Below the pieces are notes generated by a model. It had not been told where the DNA came from. It searched no databases and saw nothing but the letters and a program-made list of their open reading frames with translations. From Eleusine coracana subsp. coracana (lineage: Eukaryota > Streptophyta > Magnoliopsida > Poales > Poaceae): a stretch of DNA of 64,000 nt. A program made the translations under genes and the position numbers. The stretch is taken from NCBI GenBank assembly GCA_032690845.1, contig CM064427.1, forward strand, positions 21,735,164 through 21,799,163, in the 5' to 3' direction. Shown here piece after piece: positions 33,701-44,835 of this stretch. Within the stretch, counting starts at the first letter, position 1. Each line of letters begins with the position of its first letter.

Positions 33701-34259
33701 TTTCGAAGTTTAAATATATTTGTCTTGAGTTTATCTATCTTTTTTGGAAGAATTCATTCAATGCCATTGCAAATTGACTAAATCCCAAATATATCATCAT
33801 AAAATGGATAACCCCAAATATACCATCCAAAACCAATTTTTATCCCATATATCCCATGGTTGACCAGATGAGCATGTGAAAAGATGGAACTACCCATGCC
33901 ATCATCTTTCTCCTCTCTTCTCTGTTATAGCATAGCCATGGCGAAGAAGCCATGGGCAGCTCCGGTGAGTTTCAGCTCTGCTGCTTGGCACGGCGCGCAA
34001 AGGGAGCTGGAGCCCCGGTGTCATGACAAGGCGCTCACGGGCGAGTTCCGCCCCTGCTGCCATGGCGTGACGAGTTCGAGCTTGTCCGCCTGACTGCCAT
34101 GGCGCGGCACGTGACGAGCTCGAGCCCCGCTGCCGTGGCATAGTGCGTGGGGGATCTCCGCTCCGCCTGCCATACATGGCGCAGGACACCGGCAAGCTCG
34201 AGCCTCACCATCATAGCGCGCACCTCCTCGTGAGCTACTCTGCAGTCCTGCACCGTCCA

Positions 34260-34850
34260 CTACGTCAGGTCGGGTCTTTAGGGACGGGCTTCTAGCTACT
34301 ATAGCGACGTAAAAGACAGCCATCTCAATTTTTGCGTCGCTAAATGTCAAGCTATAGCGATGGCGTCTTACCCGTCCCTACAACGTTGGCTGTAGTGACA
34401 CCCAGCGGCCCCGTCCGTAGAAGGATTCATGGACGGGTCAACAAAACCGTCCCTGCTAAGTATAGTGATAGGTACCCGGGACACCGTCCCTATAAACTCA
34501 ACGACGGTGCCAATAGATACCGTCCCAATAACTGTGGTGACGGTTACGTAAGAACTGTCCCTATCATATATTGTGACAGTTGTGGAGGAACCATCCCTAT
34601 ATGTATCTGATATATAGGGATGGCTGTGAAGGAACCTACCCTATATGTATCTGACATATAGGGACGGCTGTGGAGGAACCGTCCCTATACATCCTATCAG
34701 TATAGGGACTGCTGTGGAGGAACCGTCCCTATACTTCCTATCAAGTAGTGTAGGGACAGCTAAGTTGGAACCGTCCCTATTTGGGTAGGGACGGATGAGT
34801 AGGAACCGTCCCCATAAGGACGTGTCACTGCCACTATAGAGACACCGGAA
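34260..34850. repeat. CACTA subterminal repeat array (3' side)
   Basis: It contains many copies of GGGACGG/CCGTCCC. Between 34565 and 34790 a unit of about 45 bp recurs (TGTGGAGGAACCGTCCCTATA plus a variable ATCNNATATAGGGAYGGC part). The right-hand counterpart is at 44280-44830. Such arrays bind the CACTA-encoded transposase. Confidence 0.85.
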
Positions 34851-35167
34851 TACACCAGAATTTGCGCCAGAATCACCAGAATTCATACCATCACACATCA
34901 GCATACACCAGAATAGACATCACAGAACACAATAGATACACATGTATTCAGAGCATCAGAACAGTAGCAGTAGCACGTATCATTAGAACCAAGTAGCATG
35001 ACATACCACATACACATCAGAAAACTGTTGTATGGAACTCTCCTTTAATATTAAGGATTTCATTCATTATAAAACCGATATCCATGGAGGATGGACTCTT
35101 CAATGTGATTTTCATTTGCAAAACTCAAGTTCTACATACAGGAAACAAAGGATTAATAAATTAATTA

Positions 35168-36200
35168 TCATGGTAAGAAGACAGGGATAAGGAATGCTAA
35201 AAACACAAAAAAAAACTGATGACAACGAACCTCTGATTTCTTGATTGCAGAGGCTCCTTCAGCGACGCGAAGCATGTGATGGACAGCATAGAAACCACAA
35301 GCATTGCCAGATGGCTGCTGATGGCACTGCAACAATATAGACCACATAGTTAGAGCAAAACTAGGTGTAACAATATGGCACTGCAACAACTCATAGAGAG
35401 GATTTTTTTCACCTACTTGGAATTTCTCCCTATGCTAAAGTACAAGTTTGCCTTTCTTCTTTTTTGTCGCAACGCTTCCAACATAGATAGAGTAAGCCCT
35501 ACATTCCAAAAATAGTATGTAATTTCAGCGAAGGGGCAGAACAAGAACCTGAGCAAAAAAACAATTTTTGTAGGGAAACTCATTTATGAAGCATTGTTTT
35601 CATAATGCCAACGTTGTATGTTCTTTGATAGTTGGAATCCAAATACCAGACGATGCCCCACTTCACACTGATCACCACCACTATCTAGTGCCCACCAGTG
35701 TTGCATGCAAACATGATAAGTTCCTTTTTGCTCTTTGCACAGTTGGACATCACTGTTGCCACATGGTTACAGATATATCCATCTGTATCATTAGTTACAA
35801 TAGCTAATGCCAGCATCTGGTGATCTAAGACACGCGTTGGCCACACCTTGCTTTCTGCTTCTTTGACAAGCATCCTGAAATCGCAGTAAGTTAAAGTGGT
35901 ACTTAGAACACATGAGCAATAGATAACGAAGAAAAATTCAGAAGATCAGTTTATACTCACAATGAAAATACTCTCATAAGGCTCATGTCCAGCGCATCAA
36001 TATTGAACGGATCATACATGTCTGCAAAGTCAACAGGGAACATGTCGTCATTCATTTGAAAGTGTTCAGCCTTGAAAGAGACAGAAAAGTCCCTCTTCCT
36101 GTTGTCACAGCCAAAACTATAGTAGCGATGAAGTCTTTGAGCATTAGGACCAGCTTAATTCTTCATCTTTTAGTAGTGGCTCGCCAAACCTGAATTTTTT
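35168..36200 (-). pseudogene. Ulp1-like cysteine protease domain of CACTA protein
   Basis: Minus-strand exon-like pieces read, in order: a lead-in with FADMYDPFNIDALDMSLMRVFSL (about 36150-35960), a piece with CNTGGH (about 35690), a WYLDSNY piece (about 35640) and CHQQPSGNACGFYAVHHM (35250-35335). This matches the C48 (Ulp1) protease layout with catalytic His, Asp, Gln and Cys all visible, as often found at the C-terminus of grass CACTA proteins. The Trp after the His is a TAG stop. Spacers between pieces could be introns. Confidence 0.75.
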
Positions 36201-36986
36201 GTTCACTTGAGTCCACTATGCCGACAACTTTTTGGGGTCATCCTTGTTAGACCCAGTACTGGCAGATTTTACATTCTTATCAAGGGACTTCAAGCTTCCT
36301 TGGTCACTCTTTGCCTTGGCTGCCTTCTATGCAGGTTTCTGGCTGCCAACTAGTGGAGGTGATTCAGCCTTCTTTGTAGGCTCAATTGGCTTCCTTGGAT
36401 GAACAGGAGGTTTAGGAGGGTTGGGGCCTGCTGTCAATTCCATTTGGGCAAATTGGACTAGAATGCTAGTCTTCCTCCACTGAACCCATTAGAGCAAGGC
36501 GTCCTTTAGCGTTAAGGTCTCATCATTGGGTGGGACTTCCAATCTGTAACCTTCATGTTCGCTATGCACATATTGGACATGCACCACCACATAGCCATTG
36601 GACACCTCAACATTGTGTAGCACGCGTCTGTCTGGAATAACCTCTCCTCTAGCAACCTCCATCGGAAAACCACCAATATTGCCGAAAAGGGAACATGGTG
36701 TAGGCTCTGTGAGAAGGCTTATAGAACTTGTGGAATGGTTATGAATCACTTGATTCTGCTGCTCACTAGGCTGATGTGTTTGTTGAATATGCTGCTCTTC
36801 TAATTGCAGCATTGGTTCGATGATGGCAGCATTGTCAAACCAGTGATCACCACCTTCAATGGATGAAAAGCTGGTCCTCCGCGCATCTGATGGGCTTAGG
36901 TTTGGACTAGGAGCAGCAGCAGGCACAATCTTCAAACCTTGGGATGCAAGGATGTTGAGGAGGTTCGCCACGATATCGTTTGTCAC
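36200..36986 (-). pseudogene. CACTA protein, linker segment
   Basis: A 165-codon minus frame (36489-36986) includes VANLLNILASQGLKIVPAAA, a Gln/His-rich middle and VPPNDETLTLKDALL, a motif usual in En/Spm-type transposon proteins between the DNA-binding part and the protease part. A Lys/Pro-rich stretch follows to about 36200 after a stop near 36487. Confidence 0.6.
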
Positions 36987-37199
36987 TTTATGGTGAATAT
37001 GTTCTGTCAGTTGCTACATGTCATCTTCAGTCATCGTCTGCATTTTGTTGTACCCCAGCAATGCTATCCTCCATCCAACAAAACTTGATACTCCTCGCAC
37101 GCCACCTGCAAAGTCAGAGTCAATTTTTATGTCAGTTTGATGAATAAAACAAAATGAAAGTATTGCATGATGAAGCAAAAAACCATGTTTCATGATACA

Positions 37200-38187
37200 C
37201 TAACCTGGATGCTCTTCATTTCCCAAAGCCTTGGTAAGTGCATCATTCCCATTGACTGAATCATCATCACTGAGTTGCTTTATTCTTTCAGCCACTTCAT
37301 GGGTAGCTTGGCTATTCAAACTGATCTCACCTGACTTAGTGAGCTTGCCTCTGGCCCGCAGGCCATTCTTAGACCGTCGAGGGTACTCCAGCCATGGGTT
37401 TGGCCGGCCCTCTTCTGCTAGACTTTGGTCTTCCTCCAACCAAATTGGCAGCTTTCCATCGTACCCACTAGTTCCCAACCTATGGGAGTGCTTGTTCTTC
37501 GCACGTAGCTCTTGGTACTTTTCCCTTGTCCTCTGAAATTCATCTGTTTTCTTCATCTTGACAAATGTTGCATACTCTGCCTTATTGAGATGCTTGAAGC
37601 GTTTGAACGGTGATCTGTCCTTCAGCACATATTCAGACACAAGGGTTGTTTTGAAGCTTCCCTAACACTTGGAAATTGCTTTCAATGCCCTCTTCCTACC
37701 TCAATCCTTCATCTCATCATTGAAGTGTAGGTAAGGCATTACATAGTCATCCAACAAGGCTTCCTTTCTGCTTTTTCCCAAGTTCGCAAACTTGTTATGA
37801 AGCAAGGAAACATTCTGCCTTGCAATGAGCCCAGCCAGATGCCTCATCATTAGCTTTTTCTTCTTAGGAATGGGCATACCATCTTCACGAATTTCAGTGA
37901 CAGTAATCCTGTCTTCTGGCCACTTAACTTCTATCCTTACTTTTCTGCTACTGCTCCCTTACTGAGATTGACTGCCCGAGTTTTTTATCACTATCCCCAT
38001 TAGGAGACTGCTCTGATTCATGAGAGCTAGATGGAGCAGTATCCTCATAGTCTGAATCTTTCGAGCTCCTTTCGTCATCAGTCATCTCCAATATAAGAAC
38101 AGCAGAAAAAAGAAGTGTGTAGGTACCTACATATATAAAAAGTTTCACAAGAGGAGATGCTAACACTGGGTCCTTAATACAGAACAT
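37200..38187 (-). pseudogene. CACTA TNPA-type (Ptta/En/Spm) transposase remnant
   Basis: The frame 37200-37640 carries NKAEYATFVKMKKTDEFQRT, then a KHSHRLGTSGYDGK stretch and ERIKQLSDDD, the pattern of the plant Transposase_24 (Ptta/En/Spm) domain. Upstream (37640-37940) GRKRALKAISK and LLDDYVMPYLHFNDEM-like text continues the same protein past a stop at 37702. An acidic, Ser/Glu-rich N-terminal piece (MTDDERSSKDSDYEDT, 37948-38100) belongs to the same gene. Probable intron between 37110 and 37200. Confidence 0.75.
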
Positions 38188-38539
38188 ATCATCATCCTAA
38201 TGAGACAAACTAACTATGCATCATCAGCACAGAACATAGCATCATATCCATGCATCACAAGGAAGAGGTATATCACAGGTCACAAGTATAAAGAAACAAG
38301 ATCCCATAATATCACAAATTGCCATGTATCAAGCATATTAATTGACAATGTGGTACAATGGAATCCTCATGGAATTTACAATGTTTTTGTCCATATCCAA
38401 GAAAATATCCATGGTGGAGGATAGGACGAAAATGATTGGCTACACCTGGATAAGATGGGGCGACGCCCTCAGGGTCGGGGACTCCGGTCACAGGATCGAG
38501 AACAAGGTCACGCACCGCCGCCCTCGGTGTCAGAGAACA

Positions 38540-38690
38540 AGGTCAAAGTCGGGGAAGCCCTCATCTTCCTCGGTGTCAGGGAAGCCCTCATCGGCCTTAG
38601 GGTCCAGGAAGCCCTCGTCACCGTCGGAGTCGGGAAAGCCCTCGTCCGCCTCGTTCTCGGGGAAGCCCTCATCGGTGGAGGCAGCGCTAC
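38540..38690 (-). repeat. 30-bp coding minisatellite, acidic DEGFP repeats
   Basis: On the minus strand five copies of a 10-residue unit DEGFPxxxxA follow one another (STDEGFPENEA, DEGFPDSDG, DEGFLDPKA, DEGFPDTEE, DEGFPDFDL) and end at TGA. The unit is 30 bp (plus-strand phrase GGGAAGCCCTCATCG). It is probably the acidic N-terminal part of the CACTA protein. Confidence 0.8.
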
Positions 38691-38785
38691 GGGGTAGAGG
38701 CAGCGCTGCAGTTAGGGTTAGGAACGAGCAGAAGAATGTGAATAGGTGTGCGAGGGGATTTTTAAATTTTAGTGCTAAAAGCCTC

Positions 38786-38995
38786 TCTCTGTAGCGACAT
38801 CGCGCTTGAAACCTTTGCTATAGGACTCAAACGCTGGCCCACATGACAGCCAAGGAGAGAGAGTGCGCGCACCTGTTAGCCTTCCACATGTAGCGACGTC
38901 ACGCTTGAAACCTATCGCTATATGTCTCCACCGCTGGCCCACATGGCAGCCGAGGAGAGAGAGTGGGCGCACCAGTTCGCCTTACACCTATAGCG
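38786..38995. repeat. About 100-bp tandem duplication, CACTA 5' subterminal
   Basis: Two adjacent copies, each with TGTAGCGACRTCRCGCTTGAAACC, GCTGGCCCACATGRCAGCC and GAGAGAGAGTG. A third, more diverged copy of GCTGGCCCACATGGCAGCC is at 44384-44402. The sharing links the left and right halves of the CACTA element across the Harbinger insertion. Confidence 0.8.
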
Positions 38996-39015
38996 AATAT
39001 ATGATTCCAAGCATA

Positions 39016-41356
39016 CTATTCCATAATAAATTGTTCACATGGCAAACACAACCAAATTGTTCCATCTACAGCAGGACAACATGAGAAGACAGGAAACAAA
39101 TGTCTGAAGTCCTCATCATCAACATCATTTTCCCTTATGAAATTATGAAGTGCCATGCGCGCTACAATAATTTTTCTTTGTTTTGTAGGTAGAAAACTAG
39201 GAACATTATACATAATCCAGAACTTTTGTTTGAGGACTCCGAATGACCTTTCTACTACATTCCGAAGTCTAGAGTGAGCATAGTTGAATGTTTCTTTCAT
39301 ACCTCTAGGCATTGTCCCCAAGGCGAAACTCTGAAATATGGTACTTTGTTCCCTTGTATGAGTCAAGATAACCCTGTTTGTTAGGGTACCCCGAGTCCAC
39401 AAGGTAGTATTTACCTATATGTACAATCAACAATGTAAAGATAATTACTAAATGAAACATAAAATTCTATACAAATGGTGATAGTGCCTATGAAAATTGC
39501 ATACCCTGAGGTGGATGTGGAAACTTGTGATGTTGACGGTCCTTAAATGACAAATCCGACCAACAAATCCCTCCATAAATGATAAAGAAGGAATAACCAA
39601 CATAGAGGTAGATGTTTATTACTAACAATTTCCACTAGTGTTGCTGATTATTTGTACGCGGGTGATTTATCCATGGAGTAAAGGGAAAACCAAAGTAATT
39701 GGAGGAAGAAACACACTCCCAGCCAATCAGGGTGTAGTACAGGGATTTTGTGGGCCCACTATGGAGTCTAAACCGCCTCAAGATCCGACCTAACCCATGT
39801 ACATGACTTGGAGGCCCATCTAACAATGTTCCAGAGAAGAATGGGGGTCATTGGGCCCCACTTATGTTTGGCCGAATAGGGCACTTTGGCTGAATAAAAA
39901 GTGGGCCCAATGTGGCCCATCTTTTTTTGGCGGTTTGCCACCTCCTTTCCAACGTCGGTCCCACCCCCCCCCCCTCTTAGGGCGGGAGTTACCGCCTCCA
40001 GGAACTGCCTTTGGGACCTATAATTGCATGGGAGTGCCTCCACTCTGACGCACAAGAAGAGCTTAAAGCTCCAGTTCAAAAGGCTTTCGCACTGCCAAAG
40101 TGCTTAGAAAATAGGAGAGAGTGAGAGAGAGTTCGGGGAAGCGCCAGACTTGTCGGTGATCTTCCCCATGCTTGTACCTGGTGGATGCTTTCCTTTTCCA
40201 GTAAGTGTTCATGATTTCTCTTTGGTTTTTAAGTTTCCTATTTAAGTAAGTTCTTTCCTTTATTTCTTACAGGATCATCGCTCTATTGAGTTAGAGTATC
40301 TTAATCTTCTATAAGCGTGGTACCAAGACTAGGATAGTAATTGATAGTGTAGACGTGGTGTCTAGGCTAGAGGTTACCTTTGTTTGCCGCATGCCCCACG
40401 GTTTGTTAGTGGTAGTCGGTAGGTGGTGACAGCCCTATCCAACCTTAGTAATCCTCCACGTTGGGGTACAATGTAGAGCTGCTGGCTGGAGTCGCCCGTG
40501 GATGCAGGGGTAAGTCGGTGCCCAAAGTAAATCAAGATAGATCAAACCTATCTTGATTTAGGATCCTTAACCATTAGGAATCCTCTCTACCCTTTGCCTA
40601 CCATATTCATGTTGTCCTTGGATGGACTAGCTTAGAAGATTAGTACACACACGTTCCATGTGATTCGATAACCTGGAATACTCCTAGGTGAAGTGCTACA
40701 TCAGTATCCGTACGCATGCGGATTTATCTATGATCACAAGAAATACCAACAGTGAAAATATTTGAACATTGCATCATTGAATACTCTCATGTCATGAACA
40801 GAGCTCGGCCAAGCAGCAAGTACAAAGGTGTATCTCATGTCCATGTCACATACGGTCATTACATCTTGGCTAGTCTGCCCTTTCGGATAAGGTACTGGAC
40901 TACCTTGTCTATTGGCACAGTGACTTATATGAGTGCCATCAATTGCACCTATACAACTATTGAAAGTCCCTTGAACTAAGGTTGTCGCAACCGATTGTGT
41001 ATGGTACTGTAAGTAGGGTCAGATGGCTTCACAACAGACTCCAAAACCTTGCCAAAATTTCGATGCATAGTATCTAGTGACCTCCCAAATATTGTCCTAG
41101 CACTTCTAAATGTCTGTGGTGAGCCAACCTTCCAAAGAAACATCCCTAATGCCTCTAGGGTTGAACTCTTGGTGCTGGACTCTAAGCCATAGGACCTAAC
41201 CAAAAGGTCATGTAGCTGGTGAAACAGTTCAGGTTTCATTTGAAACGTTTCAGGGCAATAAACTGGGTCCCCAAGTAGCCTAATGACAAATGTGTGTCGA
41301 CTCTCTGGTCCCCTAGGCCTCTTGCCTTTGTTGAAGTATTGGGAGTCATGAATCAT
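39016..41356 (-). pseudogene. PIF/Harbinger DDE transposase, split by a solo LTR
   Basis: The N-terminal part (41356-40976) reads PVYCPETFQMKPELFHQLHD and LEALGMFLWKVGSPQTFRSA. The catalytic core continues with GAIDGTHI (first Asp codon at 40938-40940). After the LTR insertion at 39531-40751 it resumes with YYLVDSGYPN (second Asp, 39395-39397), LRNVVERSFGVLKQKF (Glu, 39250-39252) and the C-terminal ALHNFIRENDVDDED. All three DDE residues survive. Frameshifts near 40860-40976 and the LTR insertion inactivate it. Confidence 0.9.
39531..40751 (+). mobile_element. Solo gypsy LTR inserted in the Harbinger transposase
   Basis: A 1221-bp block from TGTTGACGGTCCTTAAATG to AATACCAACA, with GTGA directly before (39527-39530) and after (40752-40755). 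It resembles the Athila LTRs at 14294 and 22973 in opposite orientation (shared CAACAAATCC.../GGTGGTGACAGCCCTATCC blocks). Removing it reconnects the two halves of the transposase. A C run lies at 39965-39974. Confidence 0.85.
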
Positions 41357-41687
41357 ACCATATAGTAGAAGAGGTAGCTGTGCATTGAATTCATCTTCGT
41401 CATCATCATCAATCTAATTCATCCACCACAGCCAAGCAGGTTGTTCACGTGCACCCTACAATCACACAAAAAGATAATCAGATCATTTGAAAAGGAGAAG
41501 GATAAATGATAAAATAAAATGTCCAATTGAATGGAACATCAAAGTAAAATGGAATCAGAACACGCATCAAAGCAGAAAGAGGTCTCAAATTCTTACGCAT
41601 AAAAGCCGAATGAGGTCTCAAATATTACAAATAAATGTCCAATCAAGAAACGGTACAACTGTGTGCAACAAAGTCTACTCAAATGAA

Positions 41688-43250
41688 TCACCGGTAGTTG
41701 TTCTTCATATATATGCGGATGTACTGCATCCTTTCTTCATTTGTTTCGCACTGCATGGACAACCTCCTGGACAACGTATCAACACATAGGTACGCTATGG
41801 CACAGTGCTCTGTGCTGCCTCTTTGAACACCAGCTTCCAGTGCCAACTTTGTGACAACGTCCAGTGCCGACACTTCCTCTTCTTCCACTATGCCTCTGCT
41901 GCAGCTTGCCTCTCCATGAACGACATCTTCTGGTGATTAGCATCTTCATTCTGCGTCAGCAAGGTCTAGAAAGTTCTGACCATTGGACTCTTGCTCTTCT
42001 TTGCACGGCTTGTTTCAGCGGTGCTTGTGCTGCTGGCCGTCTTGAGGCTACCGGAGCTTCTAGGACTATCGTCATATGGAACCTCAAACCCATCATCATC
42101 ATCTTCTTCCTCAGCTTCTTCCTCGACAGCTTCCTCCTCTTCTCCAGGAACGTACGAAGTTGAACCATCCACCACAACCCCATCAAATATATCATGCAGT
42201 AGATTGGCGTACGGAGGAGGGTCGTGCCTCAGCCTCTGGATCTCACTGTTAGGGCCCTGCATTCCGTAACCCGATCAATAATGTCACGCACAAGAGTCTA
42301 TTGCATAATGCCAACCATATGGATTGTATACTGCCATACCTGTAGTTGGTCATCCCACCACGACTGTGTTGCATTAGGCCAGCCATCTGGACGCCTACCA
42401 ATGCCTGACTTCTGCCTTATCCTCATTATACGACTGAAAGTGGTTTTCAGTTGGCCTAGCCTATTGCAAAACTGTCCTGTATTATGCCTCAAGTTTGTCC
42501 GAGCAAAATATTGCTCAACTACGATAGGGTAAGCCCGATGGACCATTTGGCCATTGATGTAGTTACCAATGGCCTTTTGGTTCGCAACAATTTCACAGAG
42601 GGCTCGAGTATTTTGTGTTGTCCAATTCGCCCTATCAAGTTGCTACAATCATGAATGCGCAAACAATTTCAGACATGACAACAAAACAAGGAACAAATTT
42701 TGGACAACAAAACTAATGCAGAGACGGCATTATACCTGCGTGTTGGCAGCATTAGCATCTCCATTGTCTTGGACACTGTCTTCGTCGATGTCGACCACGG
42801 CTTTGTCCTTTGCAACCGTGGAAGCACGACGTGATGGTCTGGCACCACGGGCAGAAGAGGTGCCTGCAGCTGCGCCATGACGCAAAGAGCGCCTAGTGCC
42901 CCGGCCACTGCCTCTTGCACCACGTCTTCCGCGTGTCGCGCCGCCCACACCTTGGGAAGCCTGCGGAGGTAGGCCACCCACACCTTGGGAAACCTGCGGA
43001 GGTAGGCCGACCACACCTTGGGAACCCTGTGGTGGTAGGTCGCCCACACCTTGCGAAGCATGTGAGCATTGGGCACCAAAGTCATGGAGGTACCGTTCGT
43101 AAGCACGGAAAGGGCCAAAGGCATCGGACTCAGAGTTGAGGTCGAGTTGGTCGAAGTCGAGACGGGATGCAGTATTTCCAGATGGATCTCGCCGGGACAC
43201 TCTGATTGCTCAAGACATCTCTTTTCAACTGAGGAACAATCCAATCTCAT
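41688..43250 (-). pseudogene. Harbinger ORF: Myb/SANT-like DNA-binding protein
   Basis: The N-terminal piece (42730-43200, start ATG at 43200) contains GPFRAYERYLHDFGAQ-like text, 11-residue SQGVGGLPPQ repeats and an Arg/Gly-rich stretch. After a probable intron the Myb/SANT-like trihelix follows (42298-42640): ANWTTQNTRALCEIVANQ, then IVVEQYFARTNLRHNTGQFC and WPNATQSWWDDQ. The C-terminal part (41966-42262) has DPPPYANLLHDIFDGVVVDG followed by an acidic tail. It would bind the element ends with the transposase. Frameshifts separate the pieces. Confidence 0.8.
42930..43065 (-). repeat. 33-bp coding minisatellite, SQGVGxLPPQ repeats
   Basis: Four copies of a 33-bp unit (plus strand CACACCTTGGGAARCCTGYG) encode SQGVGDLPPQG, SQGVVGLPPQV, SQGVGGLPPQA and SQGVGG in the Harbinger ORF. 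The reading frame is kept because the unit is 11 codons. Confidence 0.85.
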
Positions 43251-43270
43251 TTCGTTCCATTTTTAGTCAA

Positions 43271-43754
43271 ATAGTGAAGGATAACGGCGCCTGCTATCTA
43301 TGCCTCCGTAGCAGTGCCGTTTCATGGCGCGATTGCCACAGAAGCAACAACGCCCATCAAGGACTCTGCCATGCCAGTTTCCTTGGGGGAGCACGTCGGG
43401 CAGATAGGGAGCCTATATTGATTTAAACTTTAATACGTAAATCTATACTAGACTTAAACAGATCGATTGCAAATTGATTATTACCAAATATAAACTCATC
43501 GCTTTACATGAATTAAATACCCTATGAACTAAAATACATGAATGATTGATATGACAACACTAAAATTTAGACCCAAGAAACAAACACACCCTTGGATATG
43601 ACCCAAATCTAAATGTTCGAATGATTGATATAACCCGTGATTCATCTCATCATTTAGAGGGTGGCTTATCTCAATAATCTATGTTTTATACTTTTAATTA
43701 TCTCTATTCCATGGGACGGGTCTAAAAATTAGAGTGCACGTAATGAACACACAA
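43271..43754. other. AT-rich spacer, possible MITE or Harbinger end
   Basis: No gene is visible. The phrase GAATGATTGATATRAC occurs at 43541 and 43619, and CCAAGAAACAAACACACCCTTGG (43573-43595) is an imperfect inverted repeat. The right Harbinger end is probably in this stretch, but no terminal repeat was identified. Confidence 0.35.
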
Positions 43755-44193
43755 CTAAAATAAAAAGAGTGTTGCATATGTTATCTCACCACCGAAGGTA
43801 GCGGAAACGATGGCGCTGCTCTCGTCGAAGTCAGATTCATCGCCGCCGCCATTGCCGTCGTTGCTCTCATCGGAGTCAGAGTCATTGCCACTGCCGCTGC
43901 CGCCATTGCCATTGTTGTTGTTGCCGCCGCCGTCGCCGTTGCTCTCATTGGAATTAGAGTACAGCCACACTGGTGCCTCCCTATGGTCTCGCCACACCGC
44001 CTCCGCCATCGCGCCCGGCCGAGAAGACGAGAGGAGAGAGCGCAAGAACCGAGAAGAAGATGAATGGATGCCTTTTTGGACAGTGAATGGAGCGACCATG
44101 GTGAACCGCTGTAAATAAAGGCCCACGGTCCACATGCCTCCCTGGACGGTTGACATGCCTGTCTGGATGGGGCTCTGCTGCCTTAAGCGACAC
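43755..44193 (-). pseudogene. Unrecognised acidic Asn/Gly/Ser-rich frame
   Basis: The minus-strand frame contains MAEAVWRDHREAPVWLYSNS followed by Asn/Gly/Ser/Asp-rich repeats (GGGNNNNGNGG, then GNDSDSDESNDGNGG). It could be the first exon of the CACTA protein, since it lies just inside the right subterminal array, or part of the Harbinger element. The low-complexity tail is a codon-repeat expansion (GGC/AAC/GAC). Function unknown. Confidence 0.35.
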
Positions 44194-44279
44194 TCGCTAA
44201 CGAGCGGGCCAGCGGCCGCGCGGACCCAGGTGCAGTGACTCACTGCCCGCTGCCTTAAGGCAGGGGATCCGTTTCCTGC

Positions 44280-44835
44280 CACTCCTACAGGGATGGTTCT
44301 AGTGAAACCGTCAGTACAACATTGTGCAGTGTATATTTTAGGGATGGGTATGACCGAAACCGTTGCTATAAGCCAGTCATCGCTGGCCCACATGGCAGCC
44401 AACAATAGAGACGCGACATTTCCCAATGTAGGAGCATAGGGATGACTTCCAGGAAATCCGTCGCTTTCAGCCTATCTAGTTTTGGTGGCCCGTTCACATT
44501 GTCAGGTGCAAAGCGACCTCCAGGGACGGTTATACAAAACAACATCATGATACGTTGGACATTGCTGCTATATTCTGTAGTTTTAGGGACGGTTTTACAC
44601 AAACCATCCCTATACCATTGGTCCCTATATGACTCAGTTATAGGGACGGTTTTCTATCGGTCGTCCCCGTAACTTTTCCTTCAGACAGTTTTCTTTCACG
44701 CCGTCGCTGCTAGTGCCCTTGCCCCGAATTCTAGCGACGATTGGCTATAACGCCATCGCTACCGTATTTGCTAGTGACATGGCAGTTTTACCCGTCGCTA
44801 ACCTTGGGTCGCTAAAGGCCGGATCTGTGGTAGTG
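44280..44835. repeat. CACTA subterminal array and right end
   Basis: Repeated GGGAYGGTT motifs in both orientations end in GTTAGCGACGG and the terminal TGTGGTAGTG (44826-44835). It mirrors 34258-34850. Confidence 0.88.

Larger units (their letters stand above)
39000..43270 (-). mobile_element. PIF/Harbinger DNA transposon (minus strand), ends approximate
   Basis: Two minus-strand genes typical of plant PIF/Harbinger elements lie here: a DDE transposase (39016-41356) and a Myb/SANT-like DNA-binding protein (41688-43250). The block interrupts CACTA sequence, which stops near 38995 and is recognisable again from about 44280. I could not locate terminal repeats or a TTA/TAA duplication, so the borders are set by coding content only. 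Confidence 0.75.
34258..44835 (-). mobile_element. CACTA (En/Spm) element, 10.6 kb, carrying nested insertions
   Basis: The left end CACTACGTCAGGTCGGG and the reversed right end CACTACCACAGATCCGG continue into matching text (CTTTAGNGAC, TAGCGACG, TAAAANNCAGCCATNTC-type, TAGCGATGGCGT), so they are the two ends of one element. Flanking triplets are GTC and GGC (one mismatch). Minus-strand remnants of an En/Spm-type coding region and a Ulp1-like protease domain lie at 35168-38700. A PIF/Harbinger element separates these from the right end. Autonomous in origin, it is now inactive by stops and insertions. Confidence 0.88.

Noticed and set aside
33884..34350. Small genes on both strands in GC-rich DNA
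   Set aside because: Overlapping frames on both strands arise from GC content. Repeated CATGGCG and GAGCTCGAGCC phrases and no domain argue against a real gene; it is treated as possible captured DNA.
39531..40751. Intron of the Harbinger transposase
   Set aside because: The block has LTR ends, a GTGA duplication and similarity to the Athila LTRs, so it is an insertion and not an intron.
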